A stretch of DNA of 64,000 nucleotides, from contig NW_020313168.1 in assembly GCF_003265705.1 (NCBI RefSeq), positions 2,692,950 to 2,756,949 on the forward strand, written 5' to 3'. The notes below the pieces were generated by a model. The model searched no databases, was not told the DNA's origin, and saw only the letters and a program-made list of their open reading frames with translations. Origin of the DNA: Callorhinus ursinus (taxonomy: Eukaryota > Chordata > Mammalia > Carnivora > Otariidae). A program made the position numbers and the translations under genes. Shown here piece by piece: positions 44,810-56,449 of the stretch; the first letter of the stretch is position 1, and every line of letters starts with the position of its first letter.

Positions 44810-46095
44810 GGCTCACCTGCACAGCATCTGATCGAATTGAACAAAGAGCTTGGGAGGCACACAGATCCAGAGTGGCCTTTGTGTGTAGCATGGGGCTACA
44901 TGATCCATTCCCTCAATGGATCTGAAAGCAAACCTGATTTGGAAAGTTCTACTTCTCTTCTCTGAACAACCGGCATTCCATTGGGGCTCCATCTAAAATT
45001 TGGGGAAATGAATACTCCTTGACCATGCCCCTAAGGTTGATGTGGTTATTTTGCAGGAGCTGGGGAAGGAGAAACTGGAGGAACAGGAGGTTCTGAATTC
45101 CTATTTCTGAAGCTGCTTGAGAAAGGCTTCAAGGGGTGTTGAAGAGCCCAAGAGTGCCGCCTCCTGGTGACAGCATGCAGGGCTGGCTCTACAGGGGCGA
45201 GGCCTCCTGACAAAGGGGGCTTTCACTGTCCCATTCATACAGCCTGTCACTCTTGACCTGGCCAGTCAGTACTTGGATGTCCCACTCATTACTGCCAGCC
45301 CCTGGACTGGCTCAACTGAACAAAGGCTTTGAGCTGACAGACAGACAGCAGTATGTGGATGGAGCCATCAGTGTCGAGTGTCAGTCACCTCCATGTGGCT
45401 CCAGAATGCAGTGCTCTGCTCTGTTTCAGCTGGAGTTTTCTCCTGACTGTTTTAGTTAGGCTGATAGTAAAATGAACTTTGTACGGTGAATTACAATGTT
45501 AGTTTTCAGTAGTGTCCTGAATTCCCCTGGGGGGAGTCTCTGGACACCTGCTCCAGGGAGACCGAGTGCTGCCCTCCAGAAGCTTCCGGGGCTGGCCACC
45601 TGGTTGGGAGCGGAGAGGAGGCAGTTGAGAGCAGGGGCGGCCTCCAGTGGGTTTGTCTCTGGCTCCCCTCCCTTACTATTTATACGTTCTTTCCTGTCCA
45701 CCCGCCAACCGCGCTATTATGTAGTCGACATTTTTCCTTTAAATTAACTCATCCTTCCTAAGTTAATTTTCAAAGGAAAAAAATGGGAATTAACAGATAT
45801 AAATGCAAAAATCAGTAGTTCTCACTGCAAACTAAAGGTGATCATAACAGCCAACACAATGCAGAGAGACCCGTGGGGTAACATTGTACCTTTTGATACA
45901 TTGCCCACCCCAGCTCCGAGCCTGGGCCCTCTCTGTGCTACAGCAGCGAGGCATTTAAGGCTTGGTGTCACTGACCCCAAACTTTCTGGGAGAGAAGCAA
46001 GAGGGCCTGGAGGGGAGCTGAGAAGAGAGCAGCTGGGACTTTCTCCCCAGCCATTCCCCGCCTCTTCATTAAGTCCTAAAGCAGAACATGTGGTC
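44810..46095. other. Intergenic DNA, no gene recognised
   Basis: Unassigned sequence. A weaker CTCF-like match on minus lies near 45157-45172 (two mismatches). Confidence 0.4.
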
Positions 46096-46099
46096 GGAG

Positions 46100-46265
46100 G
46101 CCGGGTCCTGTTCTAAGCGGTTTGCAAGTAACAACTCATTTAATCATTAGGACCAGCCTATGAGACGGATACTGCTATCGTTCCTGATTTTACAGTGAGG
46201 AAATGGCCCAGGGGTTAGCAACTCGCCTGGGGCCACACGGCATTGCATTAGTGAGTGTGAGGGTG
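46100..46265 (+). repeat. MIR element
   Basis: AACTCATTTAATCATTAGGA, then TTTTACAGTGAGGAAATG and GGGGCCACACGGC follow the MIR core order. Confidence 0.75.
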
Positions 46266-46269
46266 TGGG

Positions 46270-47710
46270 GGCTCAGGGTGGTGCCCTGCACTCACCCCAC
46301 AGCTGCACAAACGGGAAATTTAGCCTCACAGCACCGAGCCCTGATTATTTTTCTCTTTGAAAAAGTCATTGAGCGATTCTTGAGAGTTATCTGTTGGCCC
46401 ATCCCCTGGAAAGTAAACTAGGCTGAGCAACCTAAGGGGGGGCTCTCAGAGGAAGGCTGGGTGTCTTGCAGACGTGTGGGTCATGGTGGTTACACTGGCA
46501 CCTGTGTATGCTCACTGCTCTGCAGTTAGGAATGCACGGGGATACTCCCCCTGGCCCCCTCCAGCCAGATGGGGCCGACTCCCGAGGGCCAAGACCGGAT
46601 CCGGGCCTGTCCAGAGTCAGAAGGTGGTGTGAGCAGGCAGGCTGGTCTGCGTATCCCAGGGTAGGCTGCCATGGGGGTGGGGCATTTCTTCTAGGAAAAT
46701 TACTGGATGCAGGGCCGGGGACACAGGGCCTTTAAGGCCAAGGCAGGACTCCAGGTCCGGGTAGCTGGTCGGGCAGCTGCCGAGGGTGAGCTGGGATGGA
46801 TCCTGGAGATGGAGGTGGAGATCAAGTCATAGACAGAAGAAGCCCAGAGAGGGGAGAGGGGGCTTCACAGGCAAGGAATAGGCGGGTCCTGCAAACCCAT
46901 CTGTCAAAGGATGCGTCTCACACTGTTACAGCTGGATTTGTTTTCCAGAGCTGCACTGGACAGGTCAGCACCTCTCACAGCAGTTCTAACCGTGCCCATG
47001 GCTACACCGATGGGGCACTTGCCTCCACGCATTATCCTGGGCTGATCTCAGGGAGGCGCGCCTCTCCTTACTGCCCCGTGTTTTCAGATGAGCAGACTGA
47101 GGCTGGGGAAGGGGAACCACCCCTCCAGGGTCACAGCATGTGGGTAGGGACAGACTGGAGTACGAGCTGCTCTACTCCAAAGCCCGTGCTCTTAGAAAGT
47201 GGTCCTGAGATGCTCCAGTCTGCACAGTGTTCAGACTAGGGGGTGCACAACATCCTTCTTGCTCCTGGCCTGGCCACCCACTGCCCTCTCTGGAGCCGGT
47301 CACTGCTCTCCTGGTGCTGAGAGTTCTCCAGCGGTATTTTGATGTCTAGAGGTGCAGGGGTGCACACACCCTCTCCCCCCTCCCCTCCCCACTCCCACCG
47401 AAGGTGTCTACTATTTGCAGTGCTTGCACCTTATTTATTTATTTATTTTTTTGGCGGAACAACGTGGCTTAGAGATTCTGGCTCCCTGTGAGTCCACAAA
47501 GAACCTTCTCATCCCACCCTTTGTGGCACCTCTCCCTGGCAGGCCCACCAGAGGCTCGCCCAGGGGTTGTTAGGCGGCCTAAGGCATCAGGAAGTCATCA
47601 CACCCTGGGGCCAACTGGTAAGGCTGTTAGAAAACCCAGCAGGCTTTGGAGCAAAAGGCCCGCAACTTACAGCTGGCCCCTGTGACTGCAGCGACCAGGC
47701 TGTCCCTCAT
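46270..47710. other. Intergenic DNA with an old MIR fragment
   Basis: A MIR-like patch at about 47020-47170 (TTTTCAGATGAGCAGACTGA, GGTCACAGCATG). No gene recognised. Short TTATT repeat at 47431-47450. Confidence 0.45.
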
Positions 47711-47714
47711 CCCC

Positions 47715-47960
47715 ACCGGAGCTGCAGCCGGCCAGCCAGGCGGGGCGGGCACCAGGGCGGAGGCGTGCGGCTCGACGAGGCAAAGCGTCCCCGCCGCCCG
47801 CCCTGCGCCCCCGCTGGAGCTGGAGACCAGGGCCGGGTCGGTCTGAGCCGGGGAAGGGCCCGACCTTCCCGCGCGGGGCTCCCGCGCGCCCCCGCGTGGC
47901 CGCGGATGGCACGGCTCTTGGGGCGGGGCCTGTGGGAAGACGGGGAGAGGGGAGGCGGGA
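47715..47960. other. Small CpG-rich island
   Basis: About 250 bases of dense CpG downstream of the ENPP7 3' side. It adjoins an AATAAA on minus at 48013-48018. Function unknown. Confidence 0.45.
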
Positions 47961-48012
47961 GGCAGGGGGAGGGCGACCCTGTGTGTTCCCAGGCCTAAAC
48001 CTGGGCAGCGGC

Positions 48013-48018
48013 TTTATT
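48013..48018 (-). terminator. AATAAA, possible ENPP7 poly(A) signal
   Basis: The only clear AATAAA on the minus strand seen within 2.5 kb of the ENPP7 stop (GGCAATAAAGCCGC). If used, the 3' UTR would be about 2.45 kb, so it may serve another transcript or none. Confidence 0.3.
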
Positions 48019-48179
48019 GCCAGCACCTAACGGCTGAGCATGGGCTGGGGCTGGGGGGACACTGAGGTCTGTGGCCAGGTGGAGAGACGGGCTCATCCGT
48101 GTCCAGCAGACTCACGCCGTGAGAGGGTAGCTTCTGGAGGCTTCCTGGAAGAGGCAGGCCTGGAAGAACAAGTGTATGT

Positions 48180-48400
48180 TGGCTGGGGGGAGGGGCTGGG
48201 CAGGGTGAGGACAGGTCTGGGGGGAGGGGAGAGGAAGCAGGGCTGCAGGGAGGTTGGGAGTGGTGGGCGGTGGGCTGGGCAGACAGTGTGGGGGGGGAAC
48301 ACGACACACACATCAGGTTGTGAAGGAGGAGGGTCACAAGGGGGGACTCCGGACCCTCCGCGGGACCGGGGGGGGCAGGGGGGGGGGGGGGGGGGAATTG
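48180..48400 (+). repeat. G-rich low-complexity tract
   Basis: Many runs of three or more G on plus, ending in a long G run at about 48379-48396. Predicted to form G-quadruplexes on plus; also likely error-prone. Confidence 0.8.
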
Positions 48401-49099
48401 TGGGGGGGTTACACCGTTCCCCCACACTGGGGGCACGTTCCTGGGCCTGGCTGGGGGTCACACACTGCAGACCCAGAAGGGAGGAGAGCCTGAGGTGCCT
48501 TGCTTTCCCCTGACACTCCGCCTGCTCCCGCCTGGGTAGAGAGGATCTTAGGTCACGGTGAAGGGCTGCCCCGTTTCTCAGGTGAGCGACAAGTCCTTCG
48601 GGCACTGTGTTTGGAGGCAAGAACCTGGCCAAGACAGCGGCCCTCGTTCGGAACTGGATTCAGCAGCCGTGATGACCAGCCCAACTGGGGAGGTTGTCCC
48701 CACGGCTCTGAGCTCCGCGCTGGGCGTGGGCTCCAGCCCGAGGGCCAACTGTTTGGTCTCTTCTTGACCTGGCCTTTGCGACCTCGTTTTGGGAGCTTGA
48801 AATTGGCCTCGGTGGGCGTACTTACGCCACAGACATGGGAAAGGCCACACCTCGGGACTTTTACTGCTTTTGGTCTAGAGAGTGGGTTTGCTGGCAACGC
48901 CCCTGCCCCAACCCAGCGCAGTCACAGGGTCTTCCCTGTCAAGCTGCCGTTTCCTCGCCTGTGAAGCCTGAGCCCACCTCTCGGGTGTTGTGGAGAACAG
49001 GTGTTTGCCGACGTGTTTTAGAGGCTGGAGGCCTGGGAATCTTATTACATCACTGCCTCACGCAAGGACGGCTCCCCCTGAGCACAGAGAGCCAGTGAT

Positions 49100-49215
49100 G
49101 GAGGCAGCTGAAAGGACTCCAGATGAGGACTTAAACCAGGGTTCAGACACAGCTCTGTCCCTTCCAGGGTCCCGGGCTAGCCAGCTAACCTCTCAGGCTG
49201 CAGCGTCCCGTCTGC
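49100..49215 (-). repeat. MIR-like fragment
   Basis: GAGGACTTAAACCAGGGTTC ... AGCTAACCTCTCAGGCTGCA fits MIR in reverse. Confidence 0.45.
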
Positions 49216-49419
49216 GTAAGAGGGGGTCTGCCAGATCATCTCCCTGGGCCCATCCAGCTCCACCATTTGGTGGCGAGAGCCCCTGCCCCACCACACACCC
49301 CTGCAGCCCGTCTGTCTTCCGGCCTCCGTCCCACCTCGGCTGCCACGTCCCTGTCTCTCCTCGGGTCTCAGTGAGTGGCTCTGTCCCTCCCTGGGCAGCC
49401 CAGGCCCCCGCTGCAGATG

Positions 49420-50062
49420 CAGTCTTCATATCACATCTGTGTCTGCCCCTGCTCACAAACCTTGAAAGGTATCTTGAACCCGTCCATTTTGCACCATCTC
49501 CGCTCTGCCCCCAAGATGTTCTGCCCAGACCCCGAGGGACTGTCCTAAGTTGCTGTCCCTCCTCCTGAGCCTGGCGGTCCTGTGTTCCTTTAGTCATTGG
49601 TGTCGAATCAGGTGCATCCCTGTGTCACTTGGCTGGGGGTCCCCGCTGCCTGTCAGGGAAGCCTGCTCCCTCTGTCCACGGAGAGCTCATCATGTACTGT
49701 CCTCGCTTACCAGCCTCCAAGCACGGGCCTCCCTTCTCGTCCACAGACACGAGGGCCAGGCCCCCCTCGGGGGCTCTCACGTGCCCTCCCCTGCCTGGGC
49801 CCTCATCCCCCGGCTGAGCGAGGCTGGCTCATCCCCCTCATTCAGGTCTCCCACTCCCTGCTGTGGCCCAGTCCTCTCTCTGCCAGTGACACCGGACCCG
49901 GTCCGTCACTGATTTGTTCTCTTCCTGTTGTCTGCCCTCTGTGGCCCCTAAATTACAGACTCTGGGGTGCAGGGCCCAGGCTGCGTCATTCACTGCAGAT
50001 CCCCAGACCCCAGACCAGAGCCTGACACCAAGCAGGCTCCCACTGTGTGGTTTGAGAAGGAA
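49420..50062 (+). repeat. L2 LINE 3' fragment
   Basis: Body phrase CCCTGCTCACAAACCTTGAA and the 3' end TCATTCACTGCAGATCCCCA with GAGCCTGACACCAAGCAGGC match L2 order. Extends to within about 420 bases of the ENPP7 stop. Confidence 0.65.
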
Positions 50063-50481
50063 TGGATGATTTGCTTCTGCTTTGGCTGGAGGGCCATGGC
50101 AGCCCAGGGTAGGAACAAGATGGGGCTGTCACACAGCACGCCGAGTCCTTCGAGCTGGCTCCTCGGATATTCCAGGACCCCTGCAGCTCCCCCCACACAC
50201 CTGACCCCGATGGCTTCTGGGTTCTCCCTTGCCCCCCGAGTACTGAGGCCTTGCAGGCAGGCAGCGAGGAGGCTGGGGAGGGTTCAAGTCTCACGGGCTG
50301 TCTGTCTGCTTTGGAAAGACCTGCTGCAAGCCTAGAGGAGAGCGGCTGGAAGGGGCCTGTGGGGGTCTCGAGGACTGACTCCTCTCTGCCGCGGTGTGGG
50401 GGGCGTGAGGCTGGAGCAGCAGGGAGCCCGGGCCCACCCTCCCCTCTGCCTCCTGGGCTTCTGACCTTGAGCGGTGGGGCA

Positions 50482-50564
50482 TTATGCGACCTTGACCAGA
50501 AGAATCACAGCCACCAGCAGTCCCGTCACCAGGGGGTGCTGGCCACTTGGCAGGAGGGCAGAGC
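50482..50564 (-). CDS. ENPP7: ENPP7 coding exon 5 (membrane anchor)
   Basis: 83 bases: SALLPSGQHP then a hydrophobic stretch LVTGLLVAVILLV and a short KVA tail, stop TAA at 50482-50484. Acceptor TTCCCTCAG|GC. Too short to stand out as an open frame; identified by phase, acceptor and similarity of layout to the family C-terminus. Confidence 0.88.
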
Positions 50565-53500
50565 CTGAGGGAATTCAGAGCATCCAGTGAATGAGAGAAG
50601 CGGGAGCAGGTCACTCAGCCCTGCTCCTCCATGGTGGGCCAGGTGCTCTCCCCCCTGCCGCCCCACAAGCCCCCTGACCTCGACTCTCACCAAGGCCCCT
50701 CCCCTGATGAGCAGGGCCAGCACACCTCCAGCCAGGCCCCCACTGGGGTGTGCCATCTTGTCAGCTCCCAGGTGACCTCTGGCCCTGGGATGGGCAAGGG
50801 TGGGGGTGAGGGCGTGTTGGGGGGCGGCCGATAGAGGAAGACTCCCGGAAGGAGCCTCACATGGCCATGCGGGAGAGCAGGTCACGGGGAACCAGGAGCC
50901 TGGAGGTGGACTTCACCAGGGGGCCTGTCCTGTGGGCATAGCACCTGCTTCTCTGGCCCTCAGTCTCCCCAAGGCTGCTCACTTCCACCTGCTCTCCCCT
51001 CATTGCTGCCAGGGCCTTGAGTGTCAGGGGCTTGAGATGTTTCCGGGGTCCAGGACAAGGAAAGAGAAGGCGGCCTCACGTGGCTGATGGCGCTCCTTGG
51101 TCTGCAGCGGCCTGCTGGCGGAATGGGCAGCCCCTTACCTGAGGGGGTGCTTGGGGGCCTGCTGTTGGTTTCCTGGAGCATGGGCAGCAGGGTGCTCAGG
51201 AGCCCGTCGTTGGCCTCGGGCACGATGCCCAGCAGATGGCACATGAGCTCGTACACGTGGATGCTCTCGAAGGGCTCCACCTCCAGGCCCGTCTTGAAGC
51301 TGGGGCCCACGGCCCGGAAGATGGTCTTCATGTCCATGACGTCGTTGTGAAAACCGTGCTCACCCTTGTTGAACTGCACGCTCAGTCTCTGCCGGGGAGG
51401 GGAGGTCCTGAGCCTCTGCGGGGACTCCCAGCCCAGCCCCGCTCTCTCCGACAGCAGCACCCCTGTGGGGGCAGAGGACCCCTGGGAGGGGTTCACAGGT
51501 GGGGGCAGGAGGGTTTCTCTGAATTCTGAGCCCCCAAAGATCCGTGGCCCGAGGGAGGGCCTCGGGGAAGACCTGGTAACCCAGGGGCCGACCCCAGGCA
51601 CACGGGGTGGCACCTGTTCTCACCAGCACTTCCCTTCCCGAGTCCCTCTCCCCCGCCTGCATCCCCCTTCCCTTCGGCGTCCCTCGGCTCTCCGCTGACC
51701 CCTGACGGCAGAGTGGGCTCCTTGCCCTCACTTCTCTTTCATTCCTTATGGCCAGTCTTCCCACACTTTACCCTACACGCATGCACACACATGCACACAA
51801 AGCACGTACAAAGCCCATATGCACACAAATCTCACACATTTGCACCCACGTATACTACACGCACACACACTCCGATTGCATAGTGATGGGTGTGTCCCTT
51901 TGGTGGCCAGTGCCCCTCCAACTGGGGACTAGTGAGAAATAGGGGGCTTTTTACAGAAATGGAAAGAGACCCAGCCGCCCAGTGAAGGAGCCTGTCCCAA
52001 GCCGGGCATTGGGCAGGCAGCTCACCCCATGGATGACGTAGCCAGGGTCACTGTACATGAGCAGTGGGGTGATCCTGGGGTTGTTGGCGTAGTGGAGGGA
52101 TGTAGGGAAGGACTCCTTCTTGTAGACGTGGAGTTTGGGGTGGGCATCCTTGAGGACCTCATACACCTTGTCCAACATCCCTTCCTTGGGGAGCAGCATC
52201 CCGTTGGGCCCATAGTCCAGGAGCTCAAACTCGATGTCCTTGAAGGTGAAGTTGGGGAACTTATGGAACTCCACCAGGTCCGGGGCCTGCTTTTTGACGG
52301 TGGTCATGCCGTGGTCGGACGTGATGATCAGGTTGAGGCTGCCCTCCAGGCCACTCCTGCTGATGCTCTCCCGAAGGTAGCCCACCGTCCTGTCCACCTG
52401 CATCACCATCTCCTTCCTCTGCTGGGACTCGGGGCCGTACTTGTGGCCCGTGGAGTCTGGCTCCCCAAAGTAGAGCGTGACCAGGTCCAGGCCGTCCTCA
52501 GTGAACCACTTCATCACCGTGTCGATGTCGGCCCTCCACCGCGTCTCATTTTTGTAGTTGTGCAGAGCGCCTTCCTTCCGGCTCATTGTCACCGCTGTGC
52601 CTTGGTAGGTGACGTTCCCGCCAGGGTAGAAGAAGGAGCCAGTCTTTAAGCCCTGCCAGGGAAGGTGGCGTTAAAGCCACAGGCCTCCTTGGGCTAGCCC
52701 CCCGCCCGCCCGCCTGCCCGCCTCCCCCCTCCCCCTGCCGGCTCACTCAGCCCTGCTCCCGGCGCGGGCACGGGTCTTTGTTTTGGGGGAGGCCTTTTAT
52801 AACTCTTATGTTGCCACGGCTGATACTGATTTTATGAAGGAGAGAGCAGGTGCCCAGTGGACCCAGCACTAGTGACATAATGGATCTAAGTGTCCCCAGA
52901 TATCTGGTATCCTCATTGTCACCATGTGACCTTGTTGAGGAATTGGCACACCTCCAGGGCCAGGAATCCCCCAGAGCACTGCACGATGGAGGGGTTCCTG
53001 GCTCAACACTACAGCCCACCCCTTACTTATCTTTCACCCTCTGGAAGTTAGCGGCCCAGCCCGGAGAGGAATTCAGAAGGGGGAAGGCAGAAAGCTGTTT
53101 TATTGTTAGGTGCCTTTTGGTTGAGTGACCTTATGTTCCCTGTGTGGGCCCCACTCCCAGAGCCAGGGGCCCAGGGGTGCCGTTTTCCTTCCCGTTGGGA
53201 GGATGGAGCCCTCCCTCTGCGTCCCGGGGCTGCAGGGAGGATTGGGCAGGGCCACGGAGCCTGCTGGTGGATGCTCATCAGCATCCAGCACCCACCGCCC
53301 TCGGGGCTCCACTTAATACCCCTCCATGTTGGGAGCCCAGGATTCCGGGGCGGGGAGTACGCCCGCCTGGGTCTCACAAGGTCACGGCTTTTCTGGGCCA
53401 GGTCCTCCCTTCCCCTGTCCCCCGACTGCCGTCTGTGGGCTCAGGGCCAGCATTACCTGCCGTTGGGCTGTGATCCAGATGGGTATGCTGCCATTGTCCC

Positions 53501-55152
53501 ACCACCTCTGGATGCCCAGCGTGGCGTGGTAGGGCAGCTTCACCTTGCTGGTGGTATTGTAGTACATGTTGTGAACCACTCCGTGGTTCTCGATGTATTT
53601 GCCTGTGTGTGTGGGGGGGGGGGCGGGGAGGAGATGGCAGAGGGGAGGTAGGAGGTGGGAGGGCAGGAGGGAAGCGGGAAGCCTTTCACACACGCGGCTG
53701 GGGGGAGCCCCCGTTCGGGGTCACAGGCACATCCTCTCCAACCCCGAGGTTCTACGACCCGTTCCCGTGGTTTCTCCAGCAGCTAAACATGCACACAGGG
53801 CAAACGCATGTGTGTGCGGATGTCATCTGTAGCCTCGTGGGTTTTAGCGAAGACCGGTAGCAGCCCGGATGGTTATCAGGAGGGAATTAATGAGACAGCT
53901 ATGGCCCAGTCATAAAGCAGAATCCCAGGCAGACATTTCAATGCACCACGTGGAGCTCCATCCATGAGCTATTTTCTAAAATTCACTTTTTGCATGGGAC
54001 ACGCATGCACTCGTGCTCAGAAGCCACAGGAGGAGGGACGATGAAGAACGTGCTCCCTGCCCCCCCTCATCCCCATGCGTGATCTAGTAAGGAAACAGGT
54101 GCCGTGCAGGAGGGGAGAACCAGATGTTTGCAGCAGGGGGCCCTGCTGGTCACAGAATGCTGGCATACGGATGAGCCGTCTGTACTGAGTAGGGTCTCCC
54201 CCCAAGTTCACGTCGGCCCGGAGCCTCAGCATGTGACCTTGCTTGGAAATAGGGTCTTTGCAGATGTGATGAGTTAGGTTAAGATGAGGGCAGTCTGGGT
54301 CACGGTGGGCCCTACGTTATGGATGAGCATCCTCACAAGACAAGGAGAGACACACAGGGGGAAGACAGCTGGGGTTGGAGAGACAGGCCATGGAAGGGCC
54401 ACGGAAGTGCCATGGAGGCTGGGAGCCGCAGGCAGGGTCCTCTAGAGTCTCCTGAGGGAGTGTGGCCCTCCTGACACCTGCCTTCTAGACTTCCAGCCCA
54501 AACAGAGCCATGGAGGGTTTGAGGGCATCTCAGGGGCCGCAGTGGGAAGAGCAGGAGCCTCAGGGTCATCTCTCCTGCCTGTCTGGAACCCGGCCACGCT
54601 CACTTCCTCCAGGAGCCCTCCTGGGTTGCCACCTTGGTTGGGGGTCACTATTTAAAACGGGACCGCTGGGCATTTTGATGCCTTGTTTAAGTTACCGCCA
54701 ACAGTGGGGCTTGCTGATGACCCCCTCCCTTGGCCGTGCTGTGTCTCCCAGGGACAGCGTCCCCTCCTTGGTCTCCTTTGTCCCTGTGCAGTCCCTGGGG
54801 GGACGGGGCTCTGTGCACACACCGAGCTCCCTCTGTCGGTCCCGCTAGATGCTCAGCCCCCTCCCTGCCCCCAGGCCCCAGCCCGAGGCTGACGCTCACC
54901 AGTGACCAGGGTGAAGTGGCAGGGGCTGGTCATGGTGACAAAGGCTGGCGTCATGTAGCGGGCCTTCACTCCGTCGAGCGCCATGGCATCCAGGTTGGGG
55001 GTTTGTGTGTCCTGGTCATAGTTCCAGCGGAAACCGTCAAAGGACACCAGCAGCAGCTTATTCTGGGAGCCCTTCTTGCCGAGCGGAGCCCCTGCCCCTG
55101 CAGCCAGGAGGGTGGCCAGAGCCAGGGCCAGGAGGACAGACGAGTGCCTCAT
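50482..55152 (-). CDS. ENPP7: ENPP7, alkaline sphingomyelinase (five coding exons, complete)
   Basis: Spliced CDS: 55152-54900, 53602-53457, 52652-52026, 51388-51139, 50564-50482; 1359 bases, 452 residues (human 458). ENPP7 hydrolyses sphingomyelin to ceramide and phosphocholine on the intestinal brush border. A signal peptide covers about residues 1-22. The two-metal site of the NPP/alkaline-phosphatase fold is complete: D39 (VSFDGF), nucleophile T75 (FVTMTSPCHF), D199 and H203 (EPDSTGH), D246 and H247 (SDHGM), H353 (GEHGF). Candidate N-glycosylation sites include N100 and N146. A hydrophobic C-terminal segment (about 437-449) provides the membrane anchor. Start: ATG 55150-55152 matches the family N-terminus and has A at -3; an in-frame ATG at 55168-55170 is less favoured. 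All introns have GT/AG ends with consistent phases. Confidence 0.97.
50526..50539 (+). promoter_or_regulatory. CTCF-like motif in ENPP7 last exon
   Basis: TCACCAGGGGGTGC, two mismatches to CCASYAGRKGGCRS. It is on the strand opposite to the ENPP7 coding strand. Confidence 0.25.
51139..51388 (-). CDS. ENPP7: ENPP7 coding exon 4
   Basis: Begins RLSVQFNKGEHG with H353; ends near LLPMLQETNSRPPSTPS. Donor TCAG|GTAAGG splits Gly426. Confidence 0.95.
52026..52652 (-). CDS. ENPP7: ENPP7 coding exon 3
   Basis: 627 bases, 209 codons, from GLKTGSFFYPGGNVTYQG to GYVIHG. Holds D199, H203, D246 and H247. Acceptor CTGGCAG|GGC; donor ATGGG|GTGAGC. Confidence 0.96.
53457..53602 (-). CDS. ENPP7: ENPP7 coding exon 2
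   Basis: Encodes KYIENHGVVHNMYYNTT...GIQRWWDNGSIPIWITAQRQ. Acceptor CACACACAG|GC; donor CAG|GTAATG, phase 0. Confidence 0.96.
54185..54600 (+). repeat. MaLR-like LTR fragment in ENPP7 intron 1
   Basis: Contains AATAGGGTCTTTGCAGATGT and TTCTAGACTTCCAGCC in the family order; antisense to ENPP7. Confidence 0.5.
54900..55152 (-). CDS. ENPP7: ENPP7 coding exon 1
   Basis: Signal peptide, metal ligand D39 and nucleophile T75. Donor ACTG|GTGAGC splits Gly85. Confidence 0.96.
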
Positions 55153-55199
55153 GATGGGCTTTCCAGACATGAAGTCGTCCGGGTTGGTTCCTGCTGAGG

Positions 55200-56250
55200 A
55201 GCAAAGTTCCAGGGTCAGCCTGGACGGTCTTGCCCTGTGCCTCTTTCAACACGACACCGTGCACATACCTGATTCTCACGAGGCAGCCTGGGTCGCCGCG
55301 TGCCTGCCACCCTGGCCCAGCCCTCGGGCAGCGTCTGCCTTTATTGCCTGCAGAACCTTCTGGGCGGGCTTCTCCCCACCCCCCACCCCCGCCCGTGCAC
55401 ACGTGTCCTCGCAGGGAGGATGGGGGCCAGTCTCAGAGGTCTGGAGAGCAGAAGGGACCACTCCATCCTGCAGGCCTGTGTCCCCACTCCACCTCTCCTA
55501 ACCACTCTTGGCCCCTGTGCCCTGCTCACCCTGACCCCAGAGCACTGGGAGGGGGCCCTCCAGCTTGTAAGTTAGGGAGAGCTCTGGGGTACATGGGTCC
55601 CAGGCCTGCCTGGGTCAGGGCTATGGTGGGCTTCCCAGGACCTGGGAGCCAAGGGCCAGCAGCTCAGCCCAAGGCTGGCTTTGTCCGTGGGAGCCCCAGC
55701 TTGGGTGAGCCCCCTTTCCTGCCATGCCCATGAAGGCGTGTCCTGGGATGGGGCAGCCACAGCTCCAGCCTGGTGCCCGGATTAGCACCCACTGCACCTG
55801 CCTCTTTGGGTCCCGTGGAACCTCAGAGAGGCTCACAGATGCAGGTGGTCTCACTTGTGGACTTCATCACACAAGGCAGTCAGAGGGGGTCCCTTGTTAA
55901 CTGTGCTCATGGGGGTGGGTGTGTGCAGGAAAGGGACCCCTGAGTTTAGTGTGCGCACCCCCCGTCTCTGTCTCTGTCATACGAAGCACGTTCTGTGAGC
56001 CAGGCGGGCACGGTTCTCAATTCGGAGGACACAGCAGTGAATGAGACAGATGACCGAACAAGTAAAACAGTAAAACAGTGAGGCTCGGGAGGGGCAGCAC
56101 CCCAGATGGCGGCCAGGGTCAGGCCAGAGGATGACATGGGTAGGAGCCAGGGGGGTGGGGTCAGGGGCGGGTCCTGGCTCCTGGTGGGCTGTGGTACCTT
56201 ATGCAGGGCAGGGGGGAGGCAAGGGAATGACAAAAAGTGATCCAATGTTT
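55200..56250. other. ENPP7 upstream region
   Basis: No coding gene supported. A pyrimidine-rich CTTTGCTCCTCAG on minus just upstream of the start (about 55188-55205) could be an acceptor for a non-coding first exon, or chance. No TATA box at a normal distance was found. Confidence 0.35.
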
Positions 56251-56256
56251 GGGACT

Positions 56257-56443
56257 TTTTTTAATTTATTTTTTGTGAGAGGGAGCAGGGAGAGGAGCCG
56301 AGGGAGAGGGAGAGAGAATCTCAAATACGTTCCACACCCAGCATAGGAGCCTGATGCAGGGCTCCATCCCACAGCTCTGAGATCATGACCTGAGCCAAAA
56401 CCAAGAGTCAGCTGCTTAACCAACTGAGCCCCTCAGGCGCCCC
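56257..56443 (-). repeat. SINEC element, diverged
   Basis: Reverse copy; recognisable from GATCATGACCTGAGCC and ACTGAGCCCCTCAGGCGCCCC. Confidence 0.85.
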
Positions 56444-56449
56444 ACCCCT

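Noticed and set aside
52029..52649. 206-codon plus-strand frame opposite ENPP7 exon 3
   Set aside because: Shadow of the real coding exon on the opposite strand.
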